A stretch of DNA of 64,000 bases from Leptidea sinapis (taxonomy: Eukaryota; Arthropoda; Insecta; Lepidoptera; Pieridae). The notes under the pieces are model-generated. The model searched no databases and was not told the DNA's origin. It worked only from the letters and a program-made list of their open reading frames with translations. The position numbers and the translations under genes were made by a program. This document shows, piece after piece, positions 1 to 9,335 of this stretch (the first letter of the stretch is position 1; every line of letters starts with the position of its first letter). The stretch covers positions 6,138,001 through 6,202,000 of the forward strand of contig NC_066304.1 in NCBI RefSeq assembly GCF_905404315.1, in the 5' to 3' direction.

Positions 1-583
1 TGATATGATTATATTAGAATCATGGTTATTGGCAGGCTTATTTGGGATGTGTCCAGAATGCGTTTCTATAAGGTTGGATACCTTACAAACTAAAGCGCTT
101 ATAATACCTATTAGTGAGATCATCCAATTTACTTAGGGTAAAACAAAAAATATATAAACCTATATTCAACAATACTGTTATTCGAACACTTATATCTGGA
201 GAACGGCTGCGCCGATTTTCATGATTTCTAATTTTATGTATTTCTCTCCTTTCCAAATATTAGAATATTATGTCATTATTAATATTTTGAAATATTGACA
301 AAAAATATATAATCTCTGGATCTACTGAACCGATATTGAATATTCTGTTACCAATACCAAAGCCACGTTTTCATAGCCCAATAAAATGAAATCACTTTTT
401 CGTGGTAGTTAAATTTAAAAAGTAAAAAGGAGAAAAAACACTATAAATAATTTATATGGCAAAACAAAGTTTGCCATTTTGCCATTTGCCAAAGTTTTGA
501 CAATGACAATAACTTAATGATGTAAATAATAATATTAAATAAATTGAATAAACTCCCGCAAAACTTTTTACACTTCCAGAAAC
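1..583. other. AT-rich flank left of the retroelement, possibly old Helitron debris
   Basis: No gene is supported here. The stretch around 185-225 (an 'agaacggctgcgccgatttt'-like phrase) and the 'ggcaaaacaaagtttgcca' phrase near 458-476 resemble Helitron ends seen elsewhere in the window (46122 onward and 21790-21817), so it may be degenerate Helitron sequence. This rests on short phrase similarity only. Confidence 0.35.
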
Positions 584-588
584 TAAAC
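584..588. repeat. 5-bp target-site duplication (taaac), left
   Basis: The taaac immediately before the 5' LTR is repeated at 9336-9340 immediately after the 3' LTR. Confidence 0.85.
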
Positions 589-823
589 TGTACGGTCAAC
601 AGCATGTCGACTGTACATCACGTTTCGCGTATCAGCGTTTACGTCGCCTCGCGTTATTTCCTAAGTAATATTGTAACCAGTTCGCGACAAGCCGCCGATC
701 GATTCGCGTGCTCATTACCATACCAACATTTTACCATTTTACCATATAGCATAAGTTAAGGTTTCAATATACCATTTGAGCCTAACTTGTGTTTTACTCT
801 GTACGGAACCAAACCACCGTACA
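589..823 (+). repeat. 5' LTR of the BEL/Pao element
   Basis: A 235-bp terminal repeat bounded by TG...CA, matched base for base by eye to 9101-9335. It should carry the promoter and the RNA processing signals. An AT-rich patch (accatatagcataag, about 742-756) is a possible core promoter region. I see no AATAAA inside the LTR. Confidence 0.95.
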
Positions 824-1140
824 TTGTGGTCCTTCGGCCTTTTGTTAACCAGTGACAAATTTTTTTTTTTTTTTTTTAACCATTCCAAGGACATTGTGGT
901 CCTTCGGCCTTTTGTTAACCAGTGACAAATTTTTTTTTTTAACCATTCCAAGGACATTGTGGTCCTTCGGCCTTTTGTTAACCAGTGACCAGAATTTTTT
1001 TTAACCATTCCAAGGACATTGTGGTCCTTCGGCCTTTTGTTAACCAGTGACCAGAATTTTTTTTAACCATTTCGAGGACACAAAAACATTGTGATCCATC
1101 GTTCTATTAACCAGTACCATTAGTTAACCATTTTAACCAA
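821..1140 (+). repeat. Tandem leader repeat containing the candidate primer-binding site
   Basis: Directly after the 5' LTR a unit beginning acattgtggtccttcggcc is repeated in tandem at 821-890, 891-953, 954-1015 and 1016-1078. A degenerate fifth copy follows around 1085-1130. Units are 62-70 bp and differ mainly in the length of an internal T run. The first copy occupies the place where a tRNA primer-binding site must lie; its TGGTCCTTCGGCC core begins TGG, as expected for pairing to a tRNA CCA end. I could not assign the tRNA. The repeat unit overlaps the last three LTR bases (aca). Confidence 0.8.
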
Positions 1141-1290
1141 AATTCGTCGCGTGTGTAGTGAACCAAATTAGTGTTGACCAAAGTGCTTGTGTGTGGAGTG
1201 TAACCAGTTCACCAGATCGGCGATACTACCAGCGACTACCAACGGGGAGACTGCTGAGGACACACCAGGTCACCACGTACCAGTCTTCAA

Positions 1291-1296
1291 GTAAGA
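1291..1296 (+). promoter_or_regulatory. Candidate splice donor in the retroelement leader
   Basis: The sequence cttcaa|gtaaga matches the animal splice-donor consensus well and lies between the leader repeats and the Gag ATG, where a donor for a subgenomic env RNA would be expected. A pyrimidine-rich tract ending in cag occurs near 7030-7050, but it lies downstream of the env ATG, so the acceptor remains unidentified. Confidence 0.35.
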
Positions 1297-1349
1297 TCTT
1301 TCCTTTTTATCACTCACCACTCTTTACCACTCTCTTTTGACCCGTAACC

Positions 1350-4300
1350 ATGGAGGCTCTATTAACCACCCAAAACCAGATTATGTCCGCGATTAACACG
1401 CAGTGTGTTAATTTCAAGAAGGACGGGCCAGAACGAAAGACACCCGCCTATATTGAAAAACGTCTCAACGCTTTAGACTCGTACTGGAGTGAATTCCAGA
1501 CCAACCATACTAGGCTTTGTGCTGAGTTTGAAGACCCTAACCATCGCTACTTCGCGGAAAACCATTACCAGCGGACGAAAGATTTTTACCAGGAAGTTAG
1601 GAATATGATTTCTAATTACGTAACCAGCGATCCCAGCAAACCATTACTGAGACCTGCTACACCATTATCGCAGGGCTCAGATAGGCGCGATATTTTCTCT
1701 CCCGCTCAGGAGGGTCCCTCTTTTAGCTTCCCTGCACCAAAGCTATCGAACCAGGGCAACTCCAGTAGGGTCGAAGAAATGCTGCGAAAGCAGAAGAGCA
1801 ACTTCAAGGCGCTATCCCGTACCATAGAGGCTGTCGACCTTGAAAGCTGCTCCGACCGCTGGGAGTTCGAAGATATTTTACGAACTATCCAATCAAGATG
1901 GTCGGTCATCGATTCTCTTCACTGGGACATCGACAGCGAAGGGCTGCTCGACAACGAAGAGTATGAGACAGCATTCGCTGAGATGGAGAAGAAATACAAC
2001 ACCATGAAGAAGGCAGTGAACAGACAGATGTGGTCGTCATCTTACAGGGAACGTTCAACCCCACAAATGGACATTCCCACCTTCAGCGGAAACTACCAAG
2101 ATTGGATATGTTTTAAAGATTTATTCTCCGAAACAATTCACCATAATAAATCTTTACCAAATGCGCAGAAAATGCAATTCTTGAAAAGTAAGCTCCGTGG
2201 CGAGGCTGAAAAATTAGTTCACCATTTACGCATCAATTCTGAAAACTACGAAGTATGCTGGGACATATTAAACCAACGTTACCATAATACTAGGTTAATA
2301 TTTAATTCTCACATACAATTGTTACTAACCATGCCTACGATTCAACATCAATCTGCAGCGGTCATCAAAAGGTTACATGACACCACCAACGAGTGTCTTA
2401 ACTCTATAAAAGCAATGGGCATCGACATTTCCAACTGGGACCCATTGATCGTCTATATTTTGTGCCAAAAGTTAGATACTGAAACCCATAATGATTACAT
2501 TGTGTCGCTTAAGAATCCAAAAGAATTGCCTACTTTGTTAGATTTTTTGAAATTTTTAGAAATTAAATTTACTTCGTTAGAAAGCTCTCGTCGTAAGCAG
2601 GACTTCAACAAATCAAATTCATCCCAGGTACACCAAAACCAATACCAAAAACCATGGGCTGAAAAGCATACCAATAACCATTTACATAATTTTATGAACA
2701 GAAATTTTAAACCAAGACCAGCTGTAATAAACCACGTCAATACGAAACCAGTACATATTGCGCCACAACGGAAATGCATACTCTGTAAAACGTGTTGCCA
2801 TGAATTGTTTAAATGCAAACAATTTCTAGAATCCGCACCGCTGAATCGACTTAAGGTCATTGAATCCAACAAATTATGTAAAAACTGTTTAATTAACCAT
2901 TATGACAAGGAATGTTCTTCGGAAAAAACTTGCCGTTTTTGTAACCAGCAGCATAATACTCTTCTGCATAATGCTCTTGTCACTTTTGCACCATCTACTT
3001 CTAGAAATACCGAGATCGAAAATTCTCCTAGAAGATCCAATATATGCGTTACCAATGCCCCACAAGAAACCATGCCCAAATTATTAGCAACAGCTAAAGT
3101 TAATATTATGTCTATGGATGGCTGTCACCATACCATGCGAGCCCTCATAGACCCGTGCGCGGAGTCATCTCTCATTACAGAGAATGCCGCTCAACTTTTA
3201 GGCCTACCCAGGATTAAGCGCCACTGTGTGGTGGTCGGAGTAGGCGCAAAAGCCAACAATAGTAAGGGAGTCGCACAGCTTTCAGTGTCATCTCTTCATA
3301 ATAATTTCACATTTAAAACGGAAGCCTATGTGATGAAGCATGTCGTCGGGAATTTACCACACGAAACATTAGAAAAACCAGCTTGGCCGTATTTACAAAA
3401 TTTACCACTCGCAGATCCAGAGTTTTATAAAAGTAGACCAATAGATTTAATTTTAAGCGTTGAAGTTTACGAATTAATTATTTTACCAGGTTTAATTCGT
3501 AATGGCACATCACTACCAGTCGCGCAAAATACCAAGCTCGGTTGGATTCTTAGTGGTACCATAAAACCAAACCAAACATATTGCAACGTCGTCATGGTCG
3601 ACTTGCAGGATATACAGCGGTTCTGGGAGATTGAAGATATCTCAGACAACTCTGTAAATATTACGGATGAAGATAACCATTGCCTTCATCATTATCAACA
3701 GCATACTACGCGCAAACCAGACGGACGTTATGTTGTACGGTTACCATTAAAACCAGAGATTACCAAAAAATTGGGTGAGTCTAAAACCAAAGCCGTAGCC
3801 CAATTTCGGCAATTAGAACGCAGATTTTGTAAAAATAAAATTATCGAACAGAACTACAAACAATTTATCCATGAATATATTAATTTAAACCATATGAAGA
3901 AATGTAATAGTAATCCGATACTTCAGTGCTATTTACCTCACCATTGTGTAATCAGAACGGATTCCACGACGACTGCCACGCGAGTTGTTTTTAATGCCTC
4001 AGCGAAAACTTCGACTGGACTTTCGTTGAATGACCTTATGTACTCTGGACCAAATTTACAAGAGGATTTGTTTACTCTCATATTAAAGTGGAGGCAGTAC
4101 CAAATAGCCTTCACAGCCGATATAGAGAAGATGTTCAGATTTATAGATGTCCATGATGATGACCAGCCGCTCCAGAAGATCGTGTGGAGGGACTCTGAAA
4201 AGCAACCATTAGAAGAATACCAACTTACCACTGTCACATACGGCACCAAGGCCGCACCATTCCTAGCCATGATGACATTGAAACGTCTGGCTAAGGATGA

Positions 4301-7300
4301 AGGTCACCGTTACCCAGAAGCAGCAGAAGTTCTGGCTACCAGGCTCTACATGGATGACCTCCTCCATGGACATCATGACCTCCAGTCTGCAAAGAGGCTG
4401 ATTTCCGACCTCATAAATCTCCTTAAGTTAGGTGGATTCAATCTAAGGAAGTGGTCGTCAAATCAACCAGATGTACTACCAGATAACCAGTTACCATGCG
4501 AAGACCAAGCATATGTTTTTAAATACCAGGAATCAACCAAGGCATTAGGACTTAAGTGGCATCCCGACGAAGATTATTTCACTTTTCAATTGAATTCCGA
4601 ACCAGTCAGTAAACTCACCAAAAGAAGTTTACTCTCGAATATATCGAAGATATTTGATCCGCTTGGATGGCTTTCACCAGTTACCACCAAGTTGAAACTA
4701 CTCTTCCAGGAAGTATGGCTCTTAAATCTTCTGTGGGACGACGAATTACCAGCTGACATCAACACAAAATGGAAAACCATAGAGGCTGACATCACGAAAA
4801 TTAGCCATATTACCATACCAAGGTGGTTGCAGTCTTCTAAGAACGACACCATTGAATTACATGGGTTTTGTGATTCATCACAAAATGCCTACGCTTGTGT
4901 TGTATACTGCAGAGTCAACAATATTACCAGCAACCAGTCTTCTGTAGTATTAGTAGCTTCGAAGTCTCGTCTCGTACCTGTAAAGAAAAATGTATCGTTA
5001 CCTAGATTAGAGTTATGTGCAGCGGTTCTACTTACCAAGGTCATGAAGATCACCTGTAAATGCCTATCAGATTACAACATCAAAATCTACGGTTGGTCTG
5101 ATTCGACAGCTGTGTTAGGCTGGCTCAACGGCGACCCATGTAAATGGAAACCATTCGTCGCGAATAGGGTGAAGCAGGTCATTGACATTATACCATCGAG
5201 TAGCTGGCATTATGTGTCAACAAAGGACAACCCAGCTGACTGCGCAAGTAGAGGCATTACCACAGAACAGCTGATTAACCATTCCATGTGGTGGATAGGT
5301 CCCCACTGGCTAAGATCGTTTGAAGAGTCCAAATTAACCAATAAATTATATACAACCTGCGAAGAGCTTAAAAAACCATTATTAAATATAAATGTAAACA
5401 CAATTAAATATCAAAACAAGGTTATAGATAGTATAATTAGCAGATACAGCGATTTTACGCGAGCTTCAAGAGTGCTTGCGTGGGTGTTACGTTTTACACC
5501 TAAGTCATTTAATACTAATAAAACAAACTACTTAACTATATTAGAAATAAGAAAAGCTAAAAACTTAATTATAAGGCATATACAACAAGTAGAATTTTTA
5601 GAAGATATACAATATATTAAAAACCATAACCAACCTAACCCTAAGAGTAAATTATTAAAATTGAAACCATTTATTGATAACCAGGGGCTCTTGAGGGTTG
5701 GGGGGCGATTGACCAACGCCAAAATAGAAGATAGTATGAAACATCCGTGTATTTTACCACATAACCATTTGCTTACTGACATGATTATTGACCACGCGCA
5801 TAAGATGACCTTTCATGGGGGTCCCCGGTTAACCCTTGCTTGGCTGCGTCAAGAATATTGGATCCTGGGAGGAAACAATGCTGTAAAGAAGAGGCTACGG
5901 AGATGTGTGCTATGTAGAAGGCACGACCCCCTGAAACACGACCAGTTGATGGGAGACTTACCACCTGCAAGAATCAACAGGACCCGCCCCTTTTACCATT
6001 TGGGGGTTGATTTTACTGGTTTTGTTGACGTCAAGTCTGCGAAGGGTAGATCAGTGAGATGTACCAAAGGATATGTCGCCGTCTTCGTGTGTATGGCGAC
6101 CAAGGCTGTACATTTGGAGTTGGTCTCTGATCTCACCGCCTCAGCATTTTTGGCAGCCCTCAGAAGACTTGCGGCCAGGAGAGGATCGCCCGGTCACATT
6201 TACAGTGACAACGGGACGAACTTTATAAAAGCAAATAGAGTTTTGCAAGAGGAGATTGTTAACTTGAAAACCATATTGAATGACCAGTTTTATGCAGAAA
6301 TAGCTGAAATGTCGATAGAATGGCACTTCAACGCACCATCTTGGCCAAGCGCAGGCGGTCTCTGGGAGGCTGCAGTGAAGAGCTTGAAATACCACCTGAA
6401 GCGAGTAATAGGAGAACAAAAACTCACCTACGAGGAGTTCTCTACTCTTCTAGCTCAGCTAGAAGGATGCCTTAACTCCAGACCTCTGTGCCCGCTGAGT
6501 GAAGACGTCGAAGACTTAGATTGTTTGACCCCTTCTCATTTTCTGTCCAGTGGACCAACATTGACCATTGTTGAGTCAGAACACGACTTACGAACCAGAT
6601 GGCAGTTAGTGCAGAAGATTTACCAAGATGTGTGGAAGAGATGGAGAGCGGAGTACCTCACACAGTTGAACGCTAGGTCCAAGTGGCGACGTTCACAACC
6701 AAATTTAAATGTTGGCGGCATTGTAATTATACACGATGCTAACCTGCCACCGGGTAAATGGGCTCTCGGTCGAATCGTGCAGCTACATCCGGGGCAAGAT
6801 GGGCTAGTTCGAGTAGTCTCTGTTAAAACCAAAAATGGCATTATGAAGCGACCAGTAGTCAAACTATCTCTTTTACCTATTAACCACTCCAACGACGAAG
6901 ACAGTAACCAAATTCATGAAACCACTGACCATAACCAGCCGAAACACCAGTCGAACGACGATTTACCAAAACCAAAGCGACGAGCTAGAAGAGGAATTGT
7001 TAATTTATTTACCATGGCACTTATGTTGTTTACCTTTTTATTTTCACCAGCCACGTGTGCATACAACGCTATAAACTTCAACGACAGTCAAAGTTTATAT
7101 TTAGATAAAATATCAACCATGCGACTAGTTCAGGACGAATGGAAACTAGTTGTATACTACGATTTAAAACCATATTGGCAAGGCAGTAAATTGTTATCCA
7201 AATATATTGATCATATGGAATATATTTGCAAGGAATCGTCAGTCAGAAACCATTGTGAATCTATTTTAATACAATTACAGCACAGTTATACAGAGTTATC

Positions 7301-8972
7301 GCATTACAATAACATTCTGTCGACGCAGCAGTTCCCACGCGGGCACGCGCGGCGCAGGCGCGGCCTTATCAACGCTGTGGGTAATGTTGCACACGCGCTG
7401 TTCGGTGTACTCGATGACCAATTCGCTAAGCAGTATATTCAGGACATCGATTTAATTAGGGAAAACCAAAACCATCTTGCTGCTCTATGGAAAAACCAGA
7501 CTTCCGTAATAGAAGCAGAATATAATGTATTGAAGAGGATGCAAGGCTCAATTGACAAACAATATAAAATATTTACTCATTACCTTAACCAGTTAAAGAA
7601 CGCTACCAATGATGTCAAGAGTCAATTGAAAGACGTGGAAAACAATAATGAATTTTTATTATGCGCTATGGCAGCTAACAGCTTGGAGTCGAATTTGAAG
7701 AATGTGCAGGATGTTCTTTTAGATACTGTTTCGGAGGTGTACTTTGGGAAGTTCAACATACATCTTTTGAAACCCGACCAGCTTCTAGAAGAATTAAATA
7801 TTATTTCCGGAAGATTGTCCAACGATTTAAGTTTACCAATAGAGAACACGCATACAGAATTAACCAAAATGTACCATTTACTCAAGGTCAGAGCGAAAAT
7901 GCTAAATGACTATTTTATTTTTGAAATTAGAATACCATTAGTGAGTAGAGACCATTACCAAGTATATAAAATTTATCCTGTACCAAGACGGAACGGCAAA
8001 ACCATGGTCACCCTAGTTCCAGTTTCGGATTACATTGCGATCAACTTACGAAGAGACTCATTTATGACCATATCACACTTAGAATTAAATAATTGTCTTC
8101 ATTTAGATACTGAGACACAACTTTGTCCTTTGGAAAAACCAATTTCTCATATGAGTCATGATGACGTCATGTGCTCCAAAGACCAGGAGACGAAGCAGTG
8201 CAGAACCAAAACTGCCAAATGTCTAGATTGGTGGTCTCAGCTAAGCGAGGTCAATACATACTTTTTCTTTTGCTGCGACTCGTATCCAGTACGTATCATC
8301 TGTGGAGAGCAAATGTTTTCCAATCATCTTAATAATAGCGGCATTATTAGGTTGGGTCCAGATTGTGTTCTGAAAGGACAAGACATTACCATTTATGCTC
8401 GGAGGCTTCAGAACAATACATTAACCATACAGACGGATATACCAGCGATAGACATTCACCCCATCAACCACATCTTTAACCAGAATAAGACGTTCGTGTC
8501 GCTGATTTCGGAGCCAGCATCAGTGATGGGTGGTTACGATCAGGAGCTAGATGATATAGGCGCAAAAATAAAACAAATGAATTCAGAGAGTGGTCTAAAG
8601 GGTGGTATATCTTATCACGACGTTCACCACTACGTCGCGATATACGTGGTGGCGGGTGTGCTGGTGGCCGGGGCCGCCGCGTACGCCGTGCGGCGGTGGT
8701 GCCCGCGCCGCAGCCGCCGCCAGGACTCCAGCGCGCCGCCCGCGCCGGCAGCCGCTGGCGCAGGGCCAGCCGCGTCGCACCCGCCGCGCCCTGAGCCGCG
8801 GGGTCTGACGAACGCAGCGTTTGTGTATAGTGTTAGTGACCAGTGTGTAAGTGTAGTTAACCACGGGCAATCTAGTGCTAGTAAAAATAGTGATAAGTGT
8901 AGTGATGAAGTGAAAGACCAATCCACTTCTCCTGTAGTGCATAGGCATAATTTTAGTGATTACTGTGGCTAG
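1350..8972 (+). CDS. Gag-Pol-Env polyprotein of the BEL/Pao element (2540 aa)
   Basis: The frame opens at ATG 1350 (context gtaaccATGG) and ends at TAG 8970-8972. In order: Gag with a DUF1759-type region (about aa 230-390) and a Cys/His-rich region (about 476-545). The aspartic protease region follows, with its catalytic Asp at 601 in the context LIDPCAES. Reverse transcriptase has YMDD at 1000-1003. RNase H shows Asp 1175 plus downstream E, D and D motifs. Integrase has an HHCC zinc region (about 1470-1535) and a catalytic triad D1554, D1620, E1673. A DUF5641-like domain (about 1765-1850) is followed by envelope (1889-2540). No stop interrupts it. Most BEL/Pao elements carry only gag-pol; here envelope is in the same frame. 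Products are presumably separated by proteolysis, with envelope perhaps from a spliced RNA; neither is shown by the sequence. Confidence 0.93.
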   Translation: MEALLTTQNQIMSAINTQCVNFKKDGPERKTPAYIEKRLNALDSYWSEFQTNHTRLCAEFEDPNHRYFAENHYQRTKDFYQEVRNMISNYVTSDPSKPLLRPATPLSQGSDRRDIFSPAQEGPSFSFPAPKLSNQGNSSRVEEMLRKQKSNFKALSRTIEAVDLESCSDRWEFEDILRTIQSRWSVIDSLHWDIDSEGLLDNEEYETAFAEMEKKYNTMKKAVNRQMWSSSYRERSTPQMDIPTFSGNYQDWICFKDLFSETIHHNKSLPNAQKMQFLKSKLRGEAEKLVHHLRINSENYEVCWDILNQRYHNTRLIFNSHIQLLLTMPTIQHQSAAVIKRLHDTTNECLNSIKAMGIDISNWDPLIVYILCQKLDTETHNDYIVSLKNPKELPTLLDFLKFLEIKFTSLESSRRKQDFNKSNSSQVHQNQYQKPWAEKHTNNHLHNFMNRNFKPRPAVINHVNTKPVHIAPQRKCILCKTCCHELFKCKQFLESAPLNRLKVIESNKLCKNCLINHYDKECSSEKTCRFCNQQHNTLLHNALVTFAPSTSRNTEIENSPRRSNICVTNAPQETMPKLLATAKVNIMSMDGCHHTMRALIDPCAESSLITENAAQLLGLPRIKRHCVVVGVGAKANNSKGVAQLSVSSLHNNFTFKTEAYVMKHVVGNLPHETLEKPAWPYLQNLPLADPEFYKSRPIDLILSVEVYELIILPGLIRNGTSLPVAQNTKLGWILSGTIKPNQTYCNVVMVDLQDIQRFWEIEDISDNSVNITDEDNHCLHHYQQHTTRKPDGRYVVRLPLKPEITKKLGESKTKAVAQFRQLERRFCKNKIIEQNYKQFIHEYINLNHMKKCNSNPILQCYLPHHCVIRTDSTTTATRVVFNASAKTSTGLSLNDLMYSGPNLQEDLFTLILKWRQYQIAFTADIEKMFRFIDVHDDDQPLQKIVWRDSEKQPLEEYQLTTVTYGTKAAPFLAMMTLKRLAKDEGHRYPEAAEVLATRLYMDDLLHGHHDLQSAKRLISDLINLLKLGGFNLRKWSSNQPDVLPDNQLPCEDQAYVFKYQESTKALGLKWHPDEDYFTFQLNSEPVSKLTKRSLLSNISKIFDPLGWLSPVTTKLKLLFQEVWLLNLLWDDELPADINTKWKTIEADITKISHITIPRWLQSSKNDTIELHGFCDSSQNAYACVVYCRVNNITSNQSSVVLVASKSRLVPVKKNVSLPRLELCAAVLLTKVMKITCKCLSDYNIKIYGWSDSTAVLGWLNGDPCKWKPFVANRVKQVIDIIPSSSWHYVSTKDNPADCASRGITTEQLINHSMWWIGPHWLRSFEESKLTNKLYTTCEELKKPLLNINVNTIKYQNKVIDSIISRYSDFTRASRVLAWVLRFTPKSFNTNKTNYLTILEIRKAKNLIIRHIQQVEFLEDIQYIKNHNQPNPKSKLLKLKPFIDNQGLLRVGGRLTNAKIEDSMKHPCILPHNHLLTDMIIDHAHKMTFHGGPRLTLAWLRQEYWILGGNNAVKKRLRRCVLCRRHDPLKHDQLMGDLPPARINRTRPFYHLGVDFTGFVDVKSAKGRSVRCTKGYVAVFVCMATKAVHLELVSDLTASAFLAALRRLAARRGSPGHIYSDNGTNFIKANRVLQEEIVNLKTILNDQFYAEIAEMSIEWHFNAPSWPSAGGLWEAAVKSLKYHLKRVIGEQKLTYEEFSTLLAQLEGCLNSRPLCPLSEDVEDLDCLTPSHFLSSGPTLTIVESEHDLRTRWQLVQKIYQDVWKRWRAEYLTQLNARSKWRRSQPNLNVGGIVIIHDANLPPGKWALGRIVQLHPGQDGLVRVVSVKTKNGIMKRPVVKLSLLPINHSNDEDSNQIHETTDHNQPKHQSNDDLPKPKRRARRGIVNLFTMALMLFTFLFSPATCAYNAINFNDSQSLYLDKISTMRLVQDEWKLVVYYDLKPYWQGSKLLSKYIDHMEYICKESSVRNHCESILIQLQHSYTELSHYNNILSTQQFPRGHARRRRGLINAVGNVAHALFGVLDDQFAKQYIQDIDLIRENQNHLAALWKNQTSVIEAEYNVLKRMQGSIDKQYKIFTHYLNQLKNATNDVKSQLKDVENNNEFLLCAMAANSLESNLKNVQDVLLDTVSEVYFGKFNIHLLKPDQLLEELNIISGRLSNDLSLPIENTHTELTKMYHLLKVRAKMLNDYFIFEIRIPLVSRDHYQVYKIYPVPRRNGKTMVTLVPVSDYIAINLRRDSFMTISHLELNNCLHLDTETQLCPLEKPISHMSHDDVMCSKDQETKQCRTKTAKCLDWWSQLSEVNTYFFFCCDSYPVRIICGEQMFSNHLNNSGIIRLGPDCVLKGQDITIYARRLQNNTLTIQTDIPAIDIHPINHIFNQNKTFVSLISEPASVMGGYDQELDDIGAKIKQMNSESGLKGGISYHDVHHYVAIYVVAGVLVAGAAAYAVRRWCPRRSRRQDSSAPPAPAAAGAGPAASHPPRPEPRGLTNAAFVYSVSDQCVSVVNHGQSSASKNSDKCSDEVKDQSTSPVVHRHNFSDYCG
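7014..8972 (+). other. Envelope (fusion glycoprotein) portion of the polyprotein
   Basis: From the internal ATG at 7014 (aa 1889) the frame encodes a hydrophobic signal-like start (aa 1889 to about 1904). A furin-type tetrabasic RRRR site lies at aa 2001-2004. A Gly-Leu-led hydrophobic stretch follows directly, as in a fusion peptide. A long Cys-containing ectodomain comes next, then a single membrane segment near aa 2427-2447 and a basic, Pro/Ala-rich cytoplasmic tail. The layout resembles the baculovirus F-like envelopes captured by several insect LTR elements; the family assignment is inference from layout. The codons for the cleavage site and the tail are strikingly GC-rich. Confidence 0.8.
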
Positions 8973-9100
8973 AGACATTAAGGTTACCATTAGATAATGC
9001 AAATTTGTTTATCACCTTGTCTCACGTCACTCGCTAACCATAACCATTTCTTTTTTGTACCATCTTCACCACCACTCTTTCTTCTCTCGCGGTGGCAGCA

Positions 9101-9335
9101 TGTACGGTCAACAGCATGTCGACTGTACATCACGTTTCGCGTATCAGCGTTTACGTCGCCTCGCGTTATTTCCTAAGTAATATTGTAACCAGTTCGCGAC
9201 AAGCCGCCGATCGATTCGCGTGCTCATTACCATACCAACATTTTACCATTTTACCATATAGCATAAGTTAAGGTTTCAATATACCATTTGAGCCTAACTT
9301 GTGTTTTACTCTGTACGGAACCAAACCACCGTACA
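9101..9335 (+). repeat. 3' LTR of the BEL/Pao element
   Basis: 235 bp, same sequence as 589-823, followed immediately by the target duplication taaac. The bases just upstream (cgcggtggcagca) make only a poor polypurine tract. Confidence 0.95.

Larger units (their letters stand above)
589..9335 (+). mobile_element. Complete BEL/Pao LTR retrotransposon with envelope (insect endogenous retrovirus type)
   Basis: An 8747-bp element runs from TGTACGG at 589 to CCGTACA at 9335. Its two 235-bp LTRs read identical by eye. The 5-bp sequence taaac lies immediately outside both ends (584-588 and 9336-9340), a target-site duplication of the size usual for BEL/Pao. Between the LTRs are a repeated leader and one open frame of 2540 codons with the order gag, protease, RT, RNase H, integrase, env. 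The BEL/Pao call rests on the Gag type, protease followed by the Pao-type region, the YMDD RT, the HHCC-DDE integrase and the downstream DUF5641-like domain. Identical LTRs and an unbroken frame suggest a recent insertion; activity is not shown. An in-frame envelope is unusual for the superfamily. Confidence 0.95.

Noticed and set aside
739..1008. Minus-strand 89-residue open frame with internal repeats
   Set aside because: It simply reads the tandem leader repeat backwards; no domain.
821..1140. Possible CRISPR-like array
   Set aside because: The units are directly adjacent and nearly identical, with no variable spacers; it is a tandem leader repeat in a eukaryotic retroelement.
8595..9002. 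Open frames on the minus strand and in another + frame over the GC-rich env tail
   Set aside because: Stop-poor frames caused by high GC; the env frame explains the region.
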